Origin: an uncultured Saprospiraceae bacterium
Lineage (GTDB): Bacteria; Bacteroidota; Bacteroidia; Chitinophagales; Saprospiraceae
Direction of reading: 5' to 3'
Length of the DNA stretch: 64,000 nt
Assembly (NCBI GenBank): GCA_905480605.1
Contig: CAJQRD010000072.1
Span: forward strand, 1 to 64,000
Every line of letters begins with the position of its first letter. The stretch's first letter is position 1. Made by a program: the position numbers and the translations under genes. This document shows positions 1-8,288 of this stretch, one piece after another. The notes beneath the pieces are model-generated. The model ran no database searches. It worked only from the letters and a program-made list of their open reading frames with translations, and was not told the DNA's origin.

Positions 1-67
1 CGGATTCTAAAAAAGATTCATCTCTTGTAAGATCTTTCTCCCCTATCCAAATCGAATTTTTACTCAT
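1..67 (-). CDS. actB: ActB, alternative complex III iron-sulfur/molybdopterin-like subunit (5' end only)
   Basis: The first 22 codons of a minus-strand gene run off the left edge of the window. The start is the ATG whose complement lies at 65-67, 24 nt after the actA stop. The peptide begins MSKNSIWIGEKDLTRDESF, which resembles the conserved N-terminus of Bacteroidota ActB proteins (a W/Y-x-G/S...L-x(n)-E/F segment before the molybdopterin-oxidoreductase-like domain). ActB is the large periplasmic iron-sulfur subunit of the quinol:cytochrome c oxidoreductase ACIII and normally follows actA. The call rests on this short N-terminus plus gene order, so it is moderately sure. Confidence 0.6.
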   Translation of the reverse strand, partial: MSKNSIWIGEKDLTRDESFLES

Positions 68-91
68 TTTATTATTATGCTTCAAATTCTA

Positions 92-1498
92 TTAATAATG
101 ACATTTCTGACACTCTAATCCTCCTATATCTTCCACAGTTACTGCATCTCTTTCACCACTGTTTAATTCATCGTGATATTTTGCATAACTATTATAGTAA
201 TCGTTATCTGCGAACTTTACTTCTGTTTGTCTGTGACAATTGATACACCATCCCATAGAAAGTGGTGAATGTTGTTTTACCAATTCCATTTCTTCTACAG
301 CACCGTGACATTGTTGACACTCTAGTTTACCAACGGTTACGTGTTGTGCGTGGTTAAAGTAAACGTGATCTGGAAGATTGTGAATTCTAACCCATTCTAT
401 AGGTCCTTGAACTTTCTTCTTCTGATCATTAGTCAGTGAGTTAAAAATTCCGTCCCATTGTTCCGCAACAACTAACTTACCTTCACTATCCAGTTCATCG
501 ATTTCAGCTGCTTCCAAATAAGAATCAGCAATCCATTTTGTATATATGTCTTTTACTTCTTCAGTTGAAAGGTCATCGTAGTTTTCGATGTATTGATTGT
601 TAGTTGGGTTGAAACCAATAGAGGCAAAAATCTTAGTCAATTCAGCAGTACCATGCTTTGATCCAACCGTTATTGCTTTATGACAATTCATACACGTATT
701 AGCAGCAGGAATAATTGAATGCTTTGATCTTCTTGCACCATCGTGACAATATTGACAATCAATTTTATTTAAACCAGCGTGTGTAGCGTGTGAAAATTTG
801 ATTGGTTGTTCAGGAGCGTATCCTTCTTGTCTTCCTAAGGCCGTTGCATTGTTAACAGTAGTGTAGCCACCTAAAATAACAGCAACAAAAAGTGCAAAAC
901 CAATTACAGACTTACTTGTTAACGTTTGCCATAAAGTTCTTCTTGAATAACCTTCAACACCCTCTTTAGTGGCCGCGATATAATTAAGATTGGAAGTGAT
1001 TCTTGCTAAGATTGTAGCTAGAATACCTAAGAACGCGAACAATGCATAATATAACCAAGCTGGAGTCGTTTTTTCAACAGCTACGGCACCACCAATAGAA
1101 GCTACTTTCTGTCCTGGAGGATTAGCAATCACATCTTCTACATACAGAAATATTGATTCTACATTTTCGAAGTTTAAATGAGGCATTGCGGTCATTGGAG
1201 ATTTGTTCCACTCTTTATACAGCTCATTGGCTCTTGGATGTCCATCGGCGATTAAGGCTGCAGAATTTAAAACCCAAGAGTATAAATCTTCTATAGGATA
1301 ATCAGCTGTCCATCTTTCAACAGCACCACCCAAAGCTGGTCCTGTAGCTTTACTTTTCATGTTTTTAGCATGACAAGCTGCACAGTTGGTTTTAAATAAA
1401 GTTTTACCTTCTGCAATTGATGCCTGTCCGTTTACGAGAAACGGCAAAATAGCTATCGATATGGTAAATAGAATTGTTTTAAAAGAATTCTTGATCAT
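92..1498 (-). CDS. actA: ActA, multiheme cytochrome c subunit of alternative complex III
   Basis: This 468-aa multiheme cytochrome passes electrons out of the quinol-oxidising complex ACIII. It has a signal-like N-terminus ending near residue 25. Six CXXCH haem sites are visible: one in an N-terminal monohaem domain (C39/C42/H43) and five in the C-terminal part (starting C248, C269, C394, C418 and C463). Two hydrophobic helices (about 147-166 and 197-213) lie between the two parts. Five C-terminal haems plus a membrane anchor is the ActA pattern, and the extra N-terminal haem domain puts all six c-type haems on one chain. It is first in its operon, with actB 24 nt downstream. A TAnnTTTG box (1554-1561) and a 21-bp palindrome (1606-1626) lie upstream. 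Confidence 0.85.
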   Translation of the reverse strand: MIKNSFKTILFTISIAILPFLVNGQASIAEGKTLFKTNCAACHAKNMKSKATGPALGGAVERWTADYPIEDLYSWVLNSAALIADGHPRANELYKEWNKSPMTAMPHLNFENVESIFLYVEDVIANPPGQKVASIGGAVAVEKTTPAWLYYALFAFLGILATILARITSNLNYIAATKEGVEGYSRRTLWQTLTSKSVIGFALFVAVILGGYTTVNNATALGRQEGYAPEQPIKFSHATHAGLNKIDCQYCHDGARRSKHSIIPAANTCMNCHKAITVGSKHGTAELTKIFASIGFNPTNNQYIENYDDLSTEEVKDIYTKWIADSYLEAAEIDELDSEGKLVVAEQWDGIFNSLTNDQKKKVQGPIEWVRIHNLPDHVYFNHAQHVTVGKLECQQCHGAVEEMELVKQHSPLSMGWCINCHRQTEVKFADNDYYNSYAKYHDELNSGERDAVTVEDIGGLECQKCHY

Positions 1499-1553
1499 CT
1501 ATCGCTTTATTTATATTGTTGGACTCTTCAATGTTTACTTCGAATATTCGCTG

Positions 1554-1561
1554 CAAAAATA
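1554..1561 (-). promoter_or_regulatory. Candidate -7 box of the act operon
   Basis: On the minus strand this reads TATTTTTG, matching the Bacteroidota -7 consensus TAnnTTTG, 56 nt upstream of the actA ATG. I do not see a convincing -33 TTTG at the usual 19-21 nt spacing. Confidence 0.4.
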
Positions 1562-1605
1562 TAATTCACACCAAAGAATCACAATAAATTATGTATCTAG
1601 TTATT

Positions 1606-1626
1606 TATTTAGATAGTATCTAAATA
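1606..1626. promoter_or_regulatory. 21-bp palindrome upstream of act, shared with nqr
   Basis: An inverted repeat of the form TATTTAGAT-N3-ATCTAAATA, with spacer AGT. It sits between the thyA stop and actA, 44 nt upstream of the candidate -7 box. The same palindrome, differing only in two spacer bases, lies upstream of nqrA at 31955-31975. It has no T-run on the thyA side, so it is not a good terminator, and an operator is the better reading. Confidence 0.55.
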
Positions 1627-1627
1627 G

Positions 1628-2422
1628 TTATATTGAAACCTTAGCTTTAATATGAGGATCCGCTTCATAGTTTTCGAGGACAAAATCTTCAAATTTAAAA
1701 TCTAAAATATCTGTTATTTCTTTATTTAACTTCATGACTGGCAATGACTTAGGTTGCCTCGTCAATTGTAACCTTGCTTGATCTATGTGATTGTTGTATA
1801 AATGAACATCACCAAAAGTATGGACAAACTCTCCATATTCTAATCCACACACTTGAGCCATCATCATTGTCAACAATGCATACGATCCGATATTAAAAGG
1901 AACTCCTAAAAATGTATCAGCTGATCTTTGATACAATTGGCAAGACAATTTACCATCTGCCACATAAAATTGAAACAAACAATGGCAGGGCGTTAATGCC
2001 ATGTCATCAAGTTCACCCACATTCCATGCATTTACAATAATTCGCCTTGAATCAGGATTATTATTAATCAAATCCAACGATCGCATTATTTGATCCACAG
2101 TTTCGCCATTGGGTTTTGCCCAAGATCTCCATTGTTTTCCATAAACCGGTCCCAAGTCTCCATTTTCGTCAGCCCATTCATTCCAAATACGCACACCGTT
2201 TTCTTGGAGGTACTTAACATTTGTATCTCCCTTTAAAAACCATAACAATTCGTGGATGATAGATTTGAGGTGTAACTTTTTTGTTGTCAACATAGGGAAA
2301 CCCTCAGAAAGGTCAAATCTCATTTGATAACCAAAACAGCTTAAAGTTCCAGTCCCAGTACGATCTTCTTTCTTATGCCCATTATTTAAAATGTGCTGTA
2401 GTAGGTTTAAATATTGTTTCAA
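1628..2422 (-). CDS. thyA: Thymidylate synthase
   Basis: ThyA methylates dUMP to dTMP using methylene-tetrahydrofolate. The 264-aa length equals that of the E. coli enzyme. Visible motifs are [13 protein letters not shown], the active-site segment [13 protein letters not shown] with the catalytic cysteine near residue 146, and the dUMP-binding run [14 protein letters not shown]. The start [12 protein letters not shown] is the standard ThyA N-terminus. A TAnnTTTG box lies 20 nt upstream of the ATG (2442-2449), so it probably has its own promoter. FolK, another folate gene, lies divergently nearby at 4271. Identification is secure. Confidence 0.97.
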   Translation of the reverse strand: MKQYLNLLQHILNNGHKKEDRTGTGTLSCFGYQMRFDLSEGFPMLTTKKLHLKSIIHELLWFLKGDTNVKYLQENGVRIWNEWADENGDLGPVYGKQWRSWAKPNGETVDQIMRSLDLINNNPDSRRIIVNAWNVGELDDMALTPCHCLFQFYVADGKLSCQLYQRSADTFLGVPFNIGSYALLTMMMAQVCGLEYGEFVHTFGDVHLYNNHIDQARLQLTRQPKSLPVMKLNKEITDILDFKFEDFVLENYEADPHIKAKVSI

Positions 2423-2441
2423 ATCTAATTTGTATCTAGTG

Positions 2442-2449
2442 CAAATGTA
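2442..2449 (-). promoter_or_regulatory. Candidate -7 box of thyA
   Basis: The minus strand reads TACATTTG (TAnnTTTG), 20 nt upstream of the thyA start codon. That leaves a short leader. No clear -33 box is seen. Confidence 0.4.
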
Positions 2450-2658
2450 ATTAACATATTATTAAGGAAAGACATATAATTTATGTTTTTTAGAATAACA
2501 GCTTATCCAATCGAAGTATCAATTCATTTCAAAGCCAACTAAAAGCCAGTATATATTTTATAAAGAGAAAAGTAATAAATATATTGGGACTTCAATTGGT
2601 TGACATCTTACAAGCAAATTAGTATAACCATTTGATTCACAGTACTTTAAAAGACATT

Positions 2659-4266
2659 ATGACATATTTTAACAATTTTAGAAACAAATTGACTTTTGTT
2701 TTTATCGCCCTATTATTACCAATATTCAGTTTTGCTCAAGGATTAGATGAAAAAATAGATCAAGCCTTTAAGCCTATCTCTGATTTCTTTTCATACTATG
2801 TTTTTTATACTGTAGGAGGTACTCCACTTGTTTTGATTCTATTGGTAGTGAGTGCTTTGTTTTTTACAATATATTTTGGTTTTGTAAATATCAGACAATT
2901 TAAAACTGCCATTAATATTGTCAGAGGTCATTATGATGATGTAGATCATGTGACGGTAGGAGACCCTGACCTTGCCATTGATGGAGATATTGTTGATACA
3001 ATAAGAGATGAAAGTCATGAAGGAGAAGTCAGTCATTTTCAAGCACTGGCCACAGCCGTTTCAGGAACTGTTGGAAACGGTAATATTGCTGGTGTTGCAT
3101 TGGCGATTGCCCTAGGTGGGCCTGGAGCAACTTTTTGGATGATAATCTGTGGTTTATTAGGGATGTCATTAAAGTTTGTTGAATGTACTTTAGGTGTACA
3201 GTATAGAGACATTGGACCTGACGGAACCGTTTACGGAGGACCCATGTATTATCTTTCAAAAGGATTAAAAGAAAGAGGTTTTGAAAACTTAGGAAAAGTA
3301 ACTGCCGTACTTTTTGCAATCTTTTGTATTGGTGGATCTTTTGGAGGTGGTAACGCTGCACAATCTAACCAAGCGACGATAGTACTAAAAGATTTACTAG
3401 GGCTTACAAGCACCGCCTCAGGATCAATTATTGGGCTTATTCTAGCAGTTTTGGTTGGTATTATTATCATAGGTGGGATCAAAAGAATTGCATCAGTTAC
3501 AGAAAAAGTAGTGCCTTTTATGGCAATTATGTACTTGCTAGCATGTATCTATATCATCCTAAGCAACTTCAGTTATGTCGATGATGCATTTGGCCAGATA
3601 TTCACACAAGCATTTACACCTCAAGCTGGAATTGGAGGTTTGATTGGAGTCTTGTTGATAGGATTTAAAAGAGCTGCGTTTTCAAATGAAGCTGGAGCAG
3701 GTTCTGCTTCTATTGCACACTCAGCTGTAAAAACAAAATATTCTGCCTCTGAAGGTTTGGTTGCACTACTTGAGCCATTTATAGACACGGTAGTTATATG
3801 TACTATGACAGCATTGGTCATTATTATATTTAATTCTTCTGGTGCTTTCCAATACGGAGCTGATGTTAGTAGTGATGGTAGTGGGGCCGTTATGATTGAT
3901 GGCGTAGCTTATGCTGGAGCAGGTTTGACATCAAAAGCTTTTGCTACATTTATACCATTCTCTGGAATTTTCTTGACTGTGGCAGTTGTTCTATTTGCAG
4001 TATCAACAATGATTTCTTGGTCATACTATGGGTTACAATCATGGAAGTATTTGTTTGGTAGAGGTAAAACTGCAGATATAGTTTACAAGTTGCTTTTCCT
4101 TTTGTTTATTGTAATTGGTGCAGCTGCAAATATGGGGTCAATATGGGCATTTTCAGATGCCATGATATTTGCCATGGTATTTCCTAACATGATCGGTTTA
4201 TTCTTCCTATTTCCTGTAGTTAAACAAGAATTGAGTAGATATTTAAAAGCCATAGGCAAAGGTTAA
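2659..4266 (+). CDS. AGCS-family sodium:alanine/glycine symporter
   Basis: An inner-membrane transporter that takes up small neutral amino acids with Na+. The frame is open back to a TTG at 2632, but the ATG at 2659 gives a proper signal-like N-terminus (MTYFNNFRNKLTFVFIALLL) and is preferred; the protein is then 535 aa. Family landmarks are GGPMYYLSKGL at about residue 193, NEAGAGSASIAHSA at about 343 and YYGLQSWKYLFG near the C-terminus, with about ten hydrophobic helices. A hydrophilic run, DDVDHVTVGDPDLAIDGDIVDT, sits in an early loop. FolK follows after 4 nt, so these are co-transcribed. The sodium gradient from the NQR operon in this window could drive it. The exact substrate is not settled. 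Confidence 0.93.
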   Translation: MTYFNNFRNKLTFVFIALLLPIFSFAQGLDEKIDQAFKPISDFFSYYVFYTVGGTPLVLILLVVSALFFTIYFGFVNIRQFKTAINIVRGHYDDVDHVTVGDPDLAIDGDIVDTIRDESHEGEVSHFQALATAVSGTVGNGNIAGVALAIALGGPGATFWMIICGLLGMSLKFVECTLGVQYRDIGPDGTVYGGPMYYLSKGLKERGFENLGKVTAVLFAIFCIGGSFGGGNAAQSNQATIVLKDLLGLTSTASGSIIGLILAVLVGIIIIGGIKRIASVTEKVVPFMAIMYLLACIYIILSNFSYVDDAFGQIFTQAFTPQAGIGGLIGVLLIGFKRAAFSNEAGAGSASIAHSAVKTKYSASEGLVALLEPFIDTVVICTMTALVIIIFNSSGAFQYGADVSSDGSGAVMIDGVAYAGAGLTSKAFATFIPFSGIFLTVAVVLFAVSTMISWSYYGLQSWKYLFGRGKTADIVYKLLFLLFIVIGAAANMGSIWAFSDAMIFAMVFPNMIGLFFLFPVVKQELSRYLKAIGKG

Positions 4267-4270
4267 TTAT

Positions 4271-4762
4271 TTGAATGATCTATTACTTCATTTAGGATCT
4301 AACAGAGGCAATAAGAGTATAAACTTAAAGTTTGCTCAATTGTTAATCAATCAAAGCATAGGCCTTGTTCATAAAGAGTCTATGCTCTATGTTACTTCTG
4401 CTTGGGGTAAAGAAGATCAAGAGGATTTTTACAACATGGCAGTGATGGTTTCAAGTGCATTAGATGCCGAAGAAATCTTAAGTAAGATTCAAATTATTGA
4501 AGACAAGCTGGGAAGAGTAAGGCATGAAAAATGGGGACCTCGTGTTATTGACATCGACATCATTTTTGTGGGTCAGCAAATAATTAAAAAACCTCATCTA
4601 AAAATACCTCATCCTGAATTAAGTAATCGTAATTTTGTTCTTGTCCCATTGATGGATTTGTGTCCTTCATATATGCACCCGATTTTAAACAAAACAATTA
4701 AAGAAATTTATAGTGATTGTACAGATACAGGTATAGTCAAATTATATAGAGCTAGGGAATGA
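4271..4762 (+). CDS. folK: 6-hydroxymethyl-7,8-dihydropterin pyrophosphokinase
   Basis: FolK transfers pyrophosphate from ATP to hydroxymethyl-dihydropterin in folate synthesis. It is 163 aa. The N-terminal strand reads LLLHLGSNRG, and the signature RHEKWGPRVIDIDII (residues about 84-98) carries the paired aspartates D94 and D96 that bind Mg2+. The start is a TTG: no in-frame ATG lies early enough to keep the LGSN strand, so the rare start is well supported. It sits 4 nt after the symporter and overlaps the next gene by 4 nt (ATGA), which implies translational coupling. Confidence 0.93.
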   Translation: MNDLLLHLGSNRGNKSINLKFAQLLINQSIGLVHKESMLYVTSAWGKEDQEDFYNMAVMVSSALDAEEILSKIQIIEDKLGRVRHEKWGPRVIDIDIIFVGQQIIKKPHLKIPHPELSNRNFVLVPLMDLCPSYMHPILNKTIKEIYSDCTDTGIVKLYRARE

Positions 4763-5415
4763 ATCAAATTCAAGAATTACCATACAGGCACATTTGTATA
4801 GAAGGCAATATAGGCAGTGGAAAAACGACATTGGTCGACATGATGAGTGCCGAATTCAATGGTCAAAAAATTCTTGAAGAATTTGAAGACAATCCATTCT
4901 TACAGTTGTTTTATAAAAATCCTGAGCGTTATGCATTGACTGTTGAGCTTTTCTTTATGACAGAAAGGTTTAAGCAATTGCAGAAAACATCTGCAGGACC
5001 AGGTCTATTTAGCAGTTATATATTTTCTGACTTCTGTTTTATAAAAACGCTTTTGTTTGCAAGGAAAAACCTTGAAACTGAAGAGTACAAATTGTTCAAC
5101 ATGTTGTTCTCTGTATTGAATAAATCTTTTCCCAATCCAGACTTATTGGTCTATATCCATAGAGACACTGCGCATCTTTTAAAAAATATAAAAAGCAGGG
5201 GACGCCATTACGAGCAAGATATTTCTGAAACCTACTTAAAATCAATTCAGGATTCCTATTTCGAATATCTTAGAAACATCACTTCATTTCCAGTCTTGAT
5301 TTTGGATTTGAAAGGCATAGATTTTCAAAGTAACAAGACCAATTACGAAACAGTTAAGTTTCTAATTTCAAAAAAATATACACCGGGAGTGCACCGGATA
5401 TCTGTTAGTGTTTAA
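4759..5415 (+). CDS. Deoxynucleoside kinase (dNK/dCK family)
   Basis: A 218-aa salvage kinase that phosphorylates deoxynucleosides. The P-loop GNIGSGKT spans residues 16-23. Further family features are the substrate-binding EEFEDNPFLQLFY, the aromatic/basic stretch FFMTERFKQL, FSDFCFIKTLLFA, and the lid-like KSRGRHYEQD. Start and folK stop overlap as ATGA. The pairing folK-dNK is common in Bacteroidota as far as I recall. Sequence alone does not tell whether it prefers deoxyadenosine, deoxyguanosine or deoxycytidine. Confidence 0.88.
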   Translation: MNQIQELPYRHICIEGNIGSGKTTLVDMMSAEFNGQKILEEFEDNPFLQLFYKNPERYALTVELFFMTERFKQLQKTSAGPGLFSSYIFSDFCFIKTLLFARKNLETEEYKLFNMLFSVLNKSFPNPDLLVYIHRDTAHLLKNIKSRGRHYEQDISETYLKSIQDSYFEYLRNITSFPVLILDLKGIDFQSNKTNYETVKFLISKKYTPGVHRISVSV

Positions 5416-5483
5416 ATCTTTTTTTATCGACAGATGTTGTTACAAATTTATTTTTACAAAGTCAAGTTTTTATAGGTAAAATA

Positions 5484-5512
5484 GGACATGCCATGTCCAT
5501 TTTAAACGTTTA
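5484..5512. repeat. 29-bp palindromic dispersed repeat, copy 1
   Basis: This contains the 15-bp inverted repeat GGACATG-C-CATGTCC followed by ATTTTAAACGTTTA. Its reverse complement matches 49372-49400 at 27 of 29 positions. It lies in the gap between two convergent genes (deoxynucleoside kinase and LytTR regulator). The function is unknown; it may be a REP-like element or a protein-binding site. Confidence 0.65.
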
Positions 5513-5552
5513 CAAACGCTTAAGTAGAGTTGTGCAATCAAGCATGTTGCAC

Positions 5553-5585
5553 AAAAAAAGAAGCTTATCAAAACGATAAACCTCT
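5553..5585 (-). terminator. Rho-independent terminator of the LytTR regulator gene
   Basis: On the minus strand an 11-bp stem (two G-U wobbles) with a GTTTT loop is followed directly by seven Ts. It begins 27 nt after the stop codon of the regulator gene. Confidence 0.75.
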
Positions 5586-5611
5586 TTAGTATTTCTGATT
5601 TATATTATGTT

Positions 5612-6340
5612 TTATAGAGCTTTCGCAAAAGGGATATTCATTACCCGTCTGATGTCTTTAACATAGGTTCTTCCAAAAGGAAGTGTTTGATATTTAGTCG
5701 TCAATTGTTTTGCTGCAAAATCAACAGAAAGAATTTCATGCTTCAAAACAGCATAATTTCTATGGATTCTTACGAAACATTCAAATTGATCAAGAGTCAA
5801 TAATTTTGACAATGAGAATTTGATCAAATACTTTTTTTCATCTATTACTATTGAAGAATAGTTACCTTCAGAGTACATAAAAGATACATCTAGAAGATTG
5901 ATTTTTTTAAAGATATTGTTTTTCTTTAAAAATAAATATCCATTTCTTACAAAATTAGAACCAAAAACATCAGTTCTTGTTTTGCCCATACTGTCAATGA
6001 CAGACCAAAGTGAGTATTTATTAAAAGGCTTAACCAAAAACTGGCTTTTGGGATACGTCGATTTGATTCTATGGTAAAGGGAATCATCTGCATCTTCGCA
6101 GACAAATAAAAATGGGATTTCTGCTTCATTAGCAATGGTATTCAGCTCTTCTCCTAGTCTGCTGTTTTTCAAATCTATATCAGTAATTATAACATCGGGA
6201 TTAATCTGTTGAATTTTTTGAATTGACTCCTCTATAGTAAGTCCAATTCCTTCAACTTGATAATCATTCCGCCTTAATTCCGAGTATAAGCTACCCATTG
6301 CTGGTGTATCTCCAGATACAATAAAAATATTCATTTTCAT
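5612..6340 (-). CDS. LytTR-family response regulator
   Basis: A 242-aa regulator with an N-terminal receiver domain (about 3-120) and a C-terminal LytTR DNA-binding domain (about 140-238). The receiver keeps the phospho-acceptor aspartate in ITDIDL (about D54) and the lysine in LVKPF (about K104), but the acidic pair after the first strand is reduced to a single D (VSGD). LytTR features are FLKKNNIFKKINLLDVSFMYSEGNY, FVRIHRNYAVLKHEI and the final strand LPFGRTYVKDI. LytTR domains bind direct repeats upstream of target genes. No histidine kinase is adjacent. It has its own terminator at 5553-5585. Confidence 0.9.
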   Translation of the reverse strand: MKMNIFIVSGDTPAMGSLYSELRRNDYQVEGIGLTIEESIQKIQQINPDVIITDIDLKNSRLGEELNTIANEAEIPFLFVCEDADDSLYHRIKSTYPKSQFLVKPFNKYSLWSVIDSMGKTRTDVFGSNFVRNGYLFLKKNNIFKKINLLDVSFMYSEGNYSSIVIDEKKYLIKFSLSKLLTLDQFECFVRIHRNYAVLKHEILSVDFAAKQLTTKYQTLPFGRTYVKDIRRVMNIPFAKAL

Positions 6341-6480
6341 TAAAATTAAAATTCAATAATCAAGTCGTCTAACTTGTACATATTAAGATATATAAAGTTA
6401 AATTCTAAAGTACTAAAATGATTGTCTATTTCAATTATTAAAGATTGGTATTCGTAAATTACTATCAAGCTTCGACTAAA

Positions 6481-6505
6481 GGTAATTAAATAGCATTTAA
6501 TTACC
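6481..6505 (-). terminator. Hairpin downstream of lysS, possible weak terminator
   Basis: A perfect 11-bp inverted repeat, GGTAATTAAAT and ATTTAATTACC, with a 3-nt loop, 43 nt past the lysS stop. Only a short T-run (TTT) follows on the minus strand, so termination strength is doubtful. Confidence 0.4.
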
Positions 6506-6548
6506 AAAATACAACGTTATAATTTACCCAAAGTAAAGCTTTATAACT

Positions 6549-8075
6549 TTACTCCTCTCCAGAACGTTTTTCAGGCTTCATTTGTGGAAACAATAAAACA
6601 TCTTGAATTGAGTTGGAATCAGTCATAATCATGGCCAATCTATCGATACCAATTCCAATACCAGCTGTTGGTGGCATACCATATTCTAAGGCTCTAAGAT
6701 AATCTTCATCCAATTGCATCGCTTCTTCATCACCTCGTTTACCCAGCTCAAGTTGGTCTTCAAATCTTTGACGTTGATCAATGGGGTCATTAAGTTCAGA
6801 AAATGCATTACAGATTTCCTTCGCATTACAAATAGCTTCAAACCTTTCCACCAATCCTTCTTTATCTCTGTGTTTTTTAGCCAATGGAGACATCTCTACT
6901 GGGTAATCAGTTATAAATGTTGGTTGAATCAATTGATGTTCACATTTCTCACCAAATAATTCATCTATAATTTTTCCACGAGCCATTGTTTTATCAATAT
7001 GAACACCCATATCCTCTGCGGCCTTTCTCATTGTAGCCTCGTCCATCTCAGAAACATCAACACCTGTAAAATGCTCAATCGCTCCATACATTGTGTATCT
7101 TTTCCAAGGTCGTGCAAAACTGATCACATTCTCTCCTACTTTCACATCAGTTGTACCATGAATTTGCAAAGCCACATGTTCAATCATTTCTTCCATGAAG
7201 TCCATCATCCAATTGTAATCCTTATAGGCAACATACAATTCCATCATCGTAAATTCTGGATTATGAAATCGGCTCATGCCTTCATTTCTGAAGTCTTTCG
7301 CAAATTCGAATACGCCATCATATCCACCAACAATTAGCCTTTTTAAGTATAATTCATTAGCAATCCTCAAATAAAAAGTAGTATCAAGTGTATTGTGATG
7401 GGTTACAAATGGTCTTGCTGCTGCACCGCCATAAAGCGATTGGAGTATTGGTGTTTCAACTTCCAAGTACCCTCTCTCGGTCATAAAATTTCTCATGGCA
7501 TTAATCATTTTTGATCTTTGCACAAAAGTTTCTCTAACTTCTGGATTAACAGTCAAATCAACATACCTCTGGCGGTATTTAAATTCTGGATCTGTTACAC
7601 CATCATGTATTTTCCCATCTGAATCTGTTTTAACAATAGGCAGTGGTTTGATTGATTTACTAAGAATTGTCAGTTCTTTAACATGGATAGACAAGGTTCC
7701 TGTTTGCGTAAAAAAAGCAAAACCCTTTATTCCAATAAAATCTCCTAGGTCAAGTAATTTTTTAAATACTTTATTGTATAAATCTTTATTCTCACCTTCA
7801 CAAATATCATCTCTACTTACATAGATTTGCATTCTTCCTGAGCTGTCTTGAATTTCGGCAAATGAAGCTTTACCCATAATACGACGACTCATCAAACGAC
7901 CAGAAAGACAAACTTCCTGAAAATCAGTTGATCCTTCTTTAAAGCCCTCAGTGATTTGTTTGGCAGAATGTGTTATTGGAAACGTAGAACTTGGGTAGGG
8001 GTTTATACCCATTTCTATCATTTTTTGTAAATTTTCTCTCCTGATTAACTCCTGTTCGTTTAAATTCAATGACAT
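6549..8075 (-). CDS. lysS: Lysyl-tRNA synthetase, class II
   Basis: LysS charges tRNA-Lys with lysine using ATP. The 508-aa length is typical. An N-terminal OB-fold tRNA anticodon-binding domain (about 55-150, with VCLSGRLMSRRIMGKASFAE) is followed by the class II catalytic core. Motif 2 is seen as FRNEGMSRFHNPEFTMMELY (about 262-281) and motif 3 as GIGIGIDRLAMIM near the C-terminus. A TAnnTTTG box lies 24 nt upstream of the start. Secure. Confidence 0.97.
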   Translation of the reverse strand: MSLNLNEQELIRRENLQKMIEMGINPYPSSTFPITHSAKQITEGFKEGSTDFQEVCLSGRLMSRRIMGKASFAEIQDSSGRMQIYVSRDDICEGENKDLYNKVFKKLLDLGDFIGIKGFAFFTQTGTLSIHVKELTILSKSIKPLPIVKTDSDGKIHDGVTDPEFKYRQRYVDLTVNPEVRETFVQRSKMINAMRNFMTERGYLEVETPILQSLYGGAAARPFVTHHNTLDTTFYLRIANELYLKRLIVGGYDGVFEFAKDFRNEGMSRFHNPEFTMMELYVAYKDYNWMMDFMEEMIEHVALQIHGTTDVKVGENVISFARPWKRYTMYGAIEHFTGVDVSEMDEATMRKAAEDMGVHIDKTMARGKIIDELFGEKCEHQLIQPTFITDYPVEMSPLAKKHRDKEGLVERFEAICNAKEICNAFSELNDPIDQRQRFEDQLELGKRGDEEAMQLDEDYLRALEYGMPPTAGIGIGIDRLAMIMTDSNSIQDVLLFPQMKPEKRSGEE

Positions 8076-8099
8076 TGCAAATATTTTAAATATAAGTCA

Positions 8100-8107
8100 C
8101 AAAAGTA
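8100..8107 (-). promoter_or_regulatory. Candidate -7 box of lysS
   Basis: The minus strand reads TACTTTTG (TAnnTTTG), 24 nt upstream of the lysS ATG. No clear -33 partner is visible. Confidence 0.4.
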
Positions 8108-8257
8108 ATATTTAATTTGTTGCTCCTCATTTATAAAGAACTAATAATTTGTTATTAATTGATATGTGCAGCGAATCACACAATTTAGAGTATCTAAAGG
8201 GGACCAAATCAAAGTTAATTACGTTATAAAATTAACTTATCCTTTAAAATGAAATAT

Positions 8258-8265
8258 TAACTTTG
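8258..8265 (+). promoter_or_regulatory. Candidate -7 box of the 1843-aa T9SS protein gene
   Basis: TAACTTTG matches TAnnTTTG, 23 nt upstream of the ATG at 8289. The -33 region is AT-rich without a clear TTTG. Confidence 0.4.
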
Positions 8266-8288
8266 TACCAAATACCATCTGAGATAAC

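Noticed and set aside
1386-1616. Plus-strand open frame over the actA 5' end
   Set aside because: It is antisense to the actA signal peptide and promoter region and shows no recognisable motif.
2632-2658. TTG start for the AGCS symporter
   Set aside because: The ATG at 2659 gives a clean signal-like N-terminus; the nine added residues do not fit.
5531-5552. TGTGCAA/TTGCACA hairpin as terminator of the deoxynucleoside kinase gene
   Set aside because: It is followed by As, not Ts, on the plus strand; the T-run belongs to the minus-strand terminator just beside it.
8184-8198. TTTAGA-GTA-TCTAAA as a third copy of the act/nqr palindrome
   Set aside because: The half-sites are 2 bp closer than in the two matching copies and the outer arm bases do not match. 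Similar short inverted repeats are expected by chance in AT-rich DNA.
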